A stretch of DNA of 42,483 nucleotides, from positions 1 through 42,483 of the IMG/VR virus record IMGVR_UViG_3300033151_000560. One strand, 5' to 3'. Of the stretch, positions 38,228-42,483 are shown piece after piece; within the stretch, counting starts at the first letter, position 1, and each line of letters starts with the position of its first letter. The notes below the pieces were generated by a model that saw only the letters and a program-made list of their open reading frames with translations, ran no database searches and was not told where the DNA came from. The stretch comes from a virus. Made by a program: the position numbers and the translations under genes.

Positions 38228-40513
38228 TTATTTAAGTATTGTGGTTTTATACATGTTAGATAATTTTGTCTTAACCCATGTATCGCTATCTGCCCCTTCA
38301 AAAAGATCTTTTGCTTTAGGGTCTAATAACCCTTCTTCTACTTGGTCGGGGTTTGTCTTGGTGAGAAGATACAGTGATGCCTGAATGTTTGCCCATTTGA
38401 CTTCGTCTATGCTGTTTTCTACCATAGGTACCACCACATTTAAATAGTTGAATGTGGTTCCTATCCTGCTTATACGACCAACAATCTGTATAAATTGACC
38501 TACTGTCTCCGGTATAGTCAGAAATGCTATAGTATCCGCTACCTTGTGGACGCCGTCAAATCCTTTAGCAATAGAATCTGTCCCGACCAATACTTTAATC
38601 TTATCGTCAGTTAGGAATTGCTTCTTGATCTCGGCAGAGTATTTGGAATTTCCACCGTGGATAGACACTGCCCCTATACCTTCCCGCTTATTGAGTATTG
38701 TCTCGAAGTAGATTGCTACTGTTCTGAATTGAGTATATACCATGACTTTTTCGTCTGCAGATTCTTTAATAAACTTAACCAATTCCGCGATCTTCGTGGG
38801 GGTAGGGAGTTTTTCTTGTATAGTAACTGCTGGTGCTGTATTAGCTATGTTTATCAAAGACGAGGGGACGCCGTCGGGATACTTTTCCAATAATACAGTA
38901 AAAGCTTTACCAAAATTAAGATCTTTTGTAACCTTGAGAGGTATTGGCACAAATGGTGGCATATCCATAATCTCAGATTTTTTCTTGGTGTATAATTTAT
39001 CTTTAAACAATTCATAAAATTCGTCAATGTTCCTATATCCGACTAAAGTTTTCTGCTTATTTACCATTTTACCCCTAACACGACGAGGTTTGACATATAT
39101 GTCTTCAAAAGTACAGAAGTTACCATAGAATCGCCCTAAGTTATATAAAAATATTCCAGTAATACTAAGTATATAATACATATCCAATAACTCTTTCATG
39201 ATTGGGGTAGCCGTCATAGCCAACAATCTAGTAGACGACTCTGACATACGTTGAGCTACTTTAGTAACTTGGGCTTTCGGATTTTTTACTGCTGTGGCTT
39301 CATCTAAAATGAGATGGACATCGTTATAATGATATATGTCCATAAGATGATGTATGTCGTTTCTGAGCTTCTGATAGTTTATTACTATAAAATCGGTGTC
39401 TTCTTTATATGCCTTGTGCCTCTTTTTAGCGGACATATTAACTACATTAGTTATCCTAACATCTATGTCAAAAAATTCATCTTTGGTGTCTTGCACCTGA
39501 CTAGCTGTGGTTTTTTCACAGACAAAGATACATCTGTTTACCACACCCATTTCTTTTAACTTTAAGAAGTATATCATAGCCAATAAAGTCTTACCACTAT
39601 TATGAACCACTATACCGTTAGCAGTAAAGTTGTGGTGGGGGGTCTCACACGATATGTCATATGTATCCACAACACCATTATCTTCTACGTTAATACATTC
39701 GTCGTAGGATATGGCTCCCTGATTGAAATTTGAAGTATACTGTGAGGTGTGTATTAGTCTATGTTGTTTTTTTGTAAGATGTGTTAAATTTTGAGGATCA
39801 TTATTATAATGGTCAAAATCTATATGGTGGATGTCGTAAATTTTGGGGTCTATAAACATAAGATCGCTAACATCTGCAGTAGTGGTCATACGACACCTGT
39901 ACTCTTCTAAAGATAACAAATTTATTTTTGCTTCGTATATGGCTCTGTGTTTTTCAATTCTACATGTTTTGCCATCTCTTGTAGAATTTATTTCTTTAGC
40001 GTATGGATGATAAACAGTCCGTATAAAAGTATCTGAATATTTTACTTTTTTGTTATTCTTTGAAGAAGCTTTGATGTTAACATCAATCATAGCCTTTTTG
40101 TGTAGCATATCTTTGGCTTCTACCCATCCCGTGTCTGTCATAATTTTGTGTTCCGGGGTGCACACTAAAAAAGTACCACCCCCGAAATGCAACTTGATAG
40201 TATATTTTTGCCCCGAATACACCACGTCTTCTACATTGTTAAGACCAATTTTGTCACCTAAGTACGACCTGACTTTCACAGATGAATTTTCTTTCCAGTT
40301 GTATCTACCCCCGTTAAGGGTGTCTATGCGATTATATCTGTAGTACATATCCTTAATAGTGATTTTTTTACCCCTACCGTTAAGATTAATCCTTATTTCT
40401 GTATCCCCACCTAAACAGCCTGTAGGGAGAGCTATCAGACTTCTTTTAGAATGAGAACTATGTTTGATAGCCCCACCCTGATGATCGTAAAGTTTTATGC
40501 CTTTTTTTAACAT
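38228..40513 (-). CDS. SNF2/UvsW-type helicase with HNH intein
   Basis: The 761-residue precursor has extein residues 1-32 (ending ALPTG), an intein (33-305) and extein 306-761 starting SGKTLLAMIYF. Splicing rebuilds the Walker A PTG-SGKT. Other SF2/SNF2 motifs are LILDEATAVKNP (II), MTATPIMKELLDMYYILS (III), VYTQFRTVAIYF (IV), SIAKGFDGVHK (V) and QIVGRISRIGTT (VI). The mature protein is about 488 residues. UvsW-type helicases drive branch migration and fork regression in recombination-dependent replication; an origin-unwinding role is also possible. Unspliced protein should be inactive. Confidence 0.9.
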   Translation of the reverse strand: MLKKGIKLYDHQGGAIKHSSHSKRSLIALPTGCLGGDTEIRINLNGRGKKITIKDMYYRYNRIDTLNGGRYNWKENSSVKVRSYLGDKIGLNNVEDVVYSGQKYTIKLHFGGGTFLVCTPEHKIMTDTGWVEAKDMLHKKAMIDVNIKASSKNNKKVKYSDTFIRTVYHPYAKEINSTRDGKTCRIEKHRAIYEAKINLLSLEEYRCRMTTTADVSDLMFIDPKIYDIHHIDFDHYNNDPQNLTHLTKKQHRLIHTSQYTSNFNQGAISYDECINVEDNGVVDTYDISCETPHHNFTANGIVVHNSGKTLLAMIYFLKLKEMGVVNRCIFVCEKTTASQVQDTKDEFFDIDVRITNVVNMSAKKRHKAYKEDTDFIVINYQKLRNDIHHLMDIYHYNDVHLILDEATAVKNPKAQVTKVAQRMSESSTRLLAMTATPIMKELLDMYYILSITGIFLYNLGRFYGNFCTFEDIYVKPRRVRGKMVNKQKTLVGYRNIDEFYELFKDKLYTKKKSEIMDMPPFVPIPLKVTKDLNFGKAFTVLLEKYPDGVPSSLINIANTAPAVTIQEKLPTPTKIAELVKFIKESADEKVMVYTQFRTVAIYFETILNKREGIGAVSIHGGNSKYSAEIKKQFLTDDKIKVLVGTDSIAKGFDGVHKVADTIAFLTIPETVGQFIQIVGRISRIGTTFNYLNVVVPMVENSIDEVKWANIQASLYLLTKTNPDQVEEGLLDPKAKDLFEGADSDTWVKTKLSNMYKTTILK
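39599..40417 (-). other. intein with HNH endonuclease domain (273 aa)
   Basis: The intein begins Cys1 (CLGGDTEI) and ends VVHN with Ser as the +1 residue. Block B is VCTPEHKIMT (TxxH) and block F is VVDTYDISCETPHHNF. Between them an HNH-type homing endonuclease is visible as EKHRAIYEA and IYDIHHIDFDHYNNDPQNL then KKQHRLIH. It sits between Gly and Ser of the P-loop. Confidence 0.88.
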
Positions 40514-40571
40514 CGTCGTGATATCCTCTTGATTTTTTCTTGTACGGGAGAGTGTCTAGTAACATAAACAC

Positions 40572-40594
40572 AGCCATTTAATATCTAAATGGCT
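40572..40594 (-). terminator. hairpin after the 40610 gene
   Basis: AGCCATTTA and TAAATGGCT form a perfect 9-bp stem with a 5-base loop, 16 bases after the gene's stop. GTGTTTATG follows in the minus sense, so it is terminator-like but without a strong U-tract. The rest of 40514-40609 shows no gene. Confidence 0.55.
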
Positions 40595-40609
40595 TCTTTG
40601 TGCTTCCTG

Positions 40610-41275
40610 TTATAGTTTATTTGAAGGCAAGCCCAATTTAGTTTTACCTGAGATAACGTCACCTAAAGTAATCAAAATGTCGCTGTGGGCTAGTATAGCC
40701 ACCGGGAGAGTTTTTGCGATCTCTTCAAATTCTTCTGTACTTAGTTCAAATCTAGTACCACCTTCAACAATGTTGAGTAACACATCATTTAAAGCTCTAA
40801 GATTGACGGTGTCTTTTGATTCACAGTGACATTCTTCGTTCACTTGATGGATTGCGTCTAGTTTTTTAGCAAATCTTTTACCGCTAAAGCCTACCGCTGT
40901 TGCATTTTTATTCCAAAATAAGAGGAATGTGGCTACTTTTTCATCAATAGTTTTTAAAAGTGCCAATTTAGCATCAATCTTTTTTTCTGCTTTAACTTTG
41001 GCGTAGACCTGAGCACCACTTACCAAATCGTTGACTGAAACATCAATTCTTTTAAATGAAGCAACATTTTGTTTTCTTGGGGCTGGTTTAGCTTCCGGGG
41101 CTGGTTTAGCTGGTTTTTTCTTAGGGGCTATTTTAGTTGCCACTGTATCAATTGCTTTAAGGGCTATCTCTCTAGAAACTCTCTTACCATTTGAATAAAA
41201 GTGAGTACCTGCTGGATTGCTTGTGATTGTCACTGTGGTTCCGTCGATTTCGCCTACTTGAGTTAATTTGTTCAT
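40610..41275 (-). CDS. hypothetical protein, 221 aa, Pro/Lys-Ala linker
   Basis: The 221-residue protein has an N-terminal beta part (residues 1-45: TVTITSNPAGTHFYSNGKRV), a Lys/Pro/Ala linker (KKKPAKPAPEAKPAPRKQ, about 52-69) and a C-terminal helical domain with HCES. It has its own promoter, with AAAAGGAATTACAG upstream, and a hairpin after it, so it forms a single-gene unit. The linker resembles histone-like or tail-associated phage proteins, but no family is recognised. Confidence 0.65.
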   Translation of the reverse strand: MNKLTQVGEIDGTTVTITSNPAGTHFYSNGKRVSREIALKAIDTVATKIAPKKKPAKPAPEAKPAPRKQNVASFKRIDVSVNDLVSGAQVYAKVKAEKKIDAKLALLKTIDEKVATFLLFWNKNATAVGFSGKRFAKKLDAIHQVNEECHCESKDTVNLRALNDVLLNIVEGGTRFELSTEEFEEIAKTLPVAILAHSDILITLGDVISGKTKLGLPSNKL

Positions 41276-41308
41276 CTGTAATTCCTTTTCGATTTAATTT
41301 CGTACTAC

Positions 41309-41337
41309 TTTATAGATAAGAAATTACCAGTTTTTAA
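41309..41337 (-). promoter_or_regulatory. promoter, TTAAAA-N17-TATAAA
   Basis: Minus-strand TTAAAA and TATAAA with a 17-base spacer. GTAGTACGAAATTA downstream is identical to the promoter at 8393-8421, 33 kb away. Confidence 0.75.
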
Positions 41338-41346
41338 TTATATATT

Positions 41347-41372
41347 AAAATACCCATTTCGACGGGTATTTT
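41347..41372 (-). terminator. Rho-independent terminator after endolysin
   Basis: AAAATACCC and GGGTATTTT form a 9-bp stem with an 8-base loop beginning at the endolysin stop codon, with T-rich sequence (TTTTAATATAT) after it in the minus sense. The next promoter follows directly. Confidence 0.75.
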
Positions 41373-42111
41373 AAGCTTCAGATGTAGAGGAGGCGTGATG
41401 TCCAGTGTACGTGTCAAGAGCTATATATTCTTGTCCGAAGGGTAGACGAAAATTCGTGAAGATACTTTTTTTATATTTTTTTACTGTGACAGCGTCCCCT
41501 TGATTTCCGCCTAAACAATAAAGATACTTACCATTTTCACTTTTACCCACGACGAAACAAACGTGCCCACCTCCCGATCGATTTTTTATAGCTATAGCCC
41601 CGTGTGTGGGTTGATGTAACCCAAATCCGAAGTCAATCCATGCTTTAGCTCTCTCGGGATAAGCCACCGTTTTTGTTACACCGGATTGCAACATCACCCA
41701 ATTTATGAAACTGCCACACCATGGTACTTCATCATTTTTGTATTTACCATAAGTAGTAGAGTGATACTGAACTACTCTTTTGTTATGTTTTTTCCCCTTG
41801 GTTTCTTTTACACCGATTTCTTGTTTGGCTATAGTAATATAATAAGGGTCTCTGTTCTCCTTTAGATAATTTATTTCTTTAGACAGACGAGATTCCAGTC
41901 CATTAGGGTTGAGGGAGTTTATAGCTTGCACTGATTCTGCACCAAACCATCCATCAATCGTTATGTTACCTCCCAGTCCGTTTATGGCTCTTTGTACAAT
42001 TTTAATCCCATCTTTAGCTTTCCATAACCATAAAAGTTGTACGATAGATCTAAGTGTATCATCGTTTATACTATATATATGACTTGTATTAAATGTTTGT
42101 ATATCAGCCAT
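41371..42111 (-). CDS. endolysin: PG-binding domain plus CHAP/NlpC-like amidase
   Basis: The start at 42111 (MADIQTFN) follows AAAGGACAACAA; an earlier ATG five codons upstream overlaps the previous gene. Residues about 30-65 (AINGLGGNITIDGWFGAESV) are a peptidoglycan-binding repeat of the type attached to phage lysins. Residues about 90-230 form a cysteine peptidase-like domain: AKQEIGVKE, VPWCGSFINWVML (Cys nucleophile), GGGHVCFVVGKSE (His) and YCLGGNQGDAVTV (the GGNQ signature of TIGR02594-type lysins). It degrades the host wall at the end of infection. No signal peptide, so it depends on a holin. Confidence 0.85.
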   Translation of the reverse strand: MADIQTFNTSHIYSINDDTLRSIVQLLWLWKAKDGIKIVQRAINGLGGNITIDGWFGAESVQAINSLNPNGLESRLSKEINYLKENRDPYYITIAKQEIGVKETKGKKHNKRVVQYHSTTYGKYKNDEVPWCGSFINWVMLQSGVTKTVAYPERAKAWIDFGFGLHQPTHGAIAIKNRSGGGHVCFVVGKSENGKYLYCLGGNQGDAVTVKKYKKSIFTNFRLPFGQEYIALDTYTGHHASSTSEA

Positions 42112-42483
42112 TTGTTGTCCTTTCATTTGTGTGTTTTTCTAAGAATTCCCATGCTTCTTCTTCTTTTGCTATGTCGTATGGGGTCATATCTTTTTCGTTG
42201 ATTTCATACACCGATCTCTTACATTCTGTCTCATATGGATTTTTATCATATCCCTTAGTAATCCAGTGGTAATTATACATTACCATGTATTTGAATATAC
42301 CATCCCTCTGTATTTGTCTCATATGACATCTCTCATGACGCTTAAGAGATGCATTGTTAAAAGAATATTCGTCTATATAATAAATGACACCCCACGGGGT
42401 AGTCAGACCCCCATATCCCCAAAATCGCATCCAAAGTCTAACTAATGCTGGGAGATCAGTCGTTTCTTTAAAATCTTTTTTTG
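42104..42483 (-). CDS. zincin-like small protein, 5' end possibly outside window
   Basis: An ATG at 42430 opens a 108-residue protein (MRFWGYGGLTTPWGVIYYID), but the frame stays open to the window edge and no ribosome site precedes that ATG, so the start may lie upstream. It contains KRHERCHMRQIQRDG, an HExxH-type motif, with NPYETECKR about 25 residues later as a likely third ligand. The pattern occurs in phage proteins near lysis or tail genes. It overlaps the endolysin start by 8 bases. Peptidase activity is inferred only. Confidence 0.55.
   Translation of the reverse strand, partial: KKDFKETTDLPALVRLWMRFWGYGGLTTPWGVIYYIDEYSFNNASLKRHERCHMRQIQRDGIFKYMVMYNYHWITKGYDKNPYETECKRSVYEINEKDMTPYDIAKEEEAWEFLEKHTNERTTNG

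Overview
This 42.5 kb window is a compact, AT-rich piece of a large tailed-phage genome, almost certainly of a virulent phage with its own replisome. Nearly every gene reads leftward on the minus strand. Neighbours are joined by ATGA, TAATG or short overlaps, and most have AAGGA-type ribosome binding sites. No integrase, terminase, portal or major capsid gene was recognised. The host cannot be named; a twin-arginine signal and sigma70-like promoters fit a bacterial, probably Gram-negative, host.

Layout, following transcription from right to left: 42.5-41.4 kb is lysis (a zincin-like small protein and an endolysin). 41.3-33.4 kb holds replication genes: a SNF2/UvsW-type helicase carrying an HNH intein in its Walker A motif, a UvrD-like helicase, a possible split helicase loader, a DnaB-like helicase and dUTPase. 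33.2-31.1 kb is a sigma-like gene with ParB-like and LPD11-like genes. 31-28.3 kb has a tRNA, microproteins, small unknown genes and a primase zinc-domain-like protein. 28.3-23.9 kb holds the first halves of a family A DNA polymerase, fractured by a split intein with a free-standing EDxHD endonuclease gene between the intein halves, followed by a gp32-like ssDNA-binding protein. 23.8-15.3 kb is recombination and clamp: a Holliday-junction-resolvase-like nuclease, a DUF1599-like protein, UvsX/RecA, a Rad50/SbcC homologue split into two genes, Mre11/SbcD and a DnaN-like clamp. 14.9-12.7 kb has a primase TOPRIM protein, a second EDxHD endonuclease and a HAD nucleotidase. 12.5-4 kb contains many small genes, a PurZ-like adenylosuccinate synthetase homologue, a MazG-like pyrophosphohydrolase, a sigma region 4-only protein, a metalloprotease-like protein and a Tat-signal protein. 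3.6-2.8 kb has no protein gene but is packed with complementary helices, including a tRNA-like domain, and probably encodes a large structured RNA. 2.8-0 kb is small unknown genes.

How it fits together: the proteins supply replication (polymerase, helicases, primase halves, SSB, clamp), recombination (UvsX, Mre11/Rad50, resolvase) and nucleotide-pool control (dUTPase, MazG-like, nucleotidase, PurZ-like). The PurZ-like and MazG-like pair raises the possibility of a modified purine in the phage DNA. Two promoter families can be read from the sequence. One is TTAAAA-N17-TATAaA, found before eight genes or operons and, with one mismatch, before the TOPRIM gene. The other is TTTAAG-N11-TATAAT, found before both endonuclease genes and the sigma-like operon. 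The most striking features are the fractured polymerase whose split intein interrupts the Exo III active-site motif, the split Rad50, and the roughly 700-nt structured RNA candidate.
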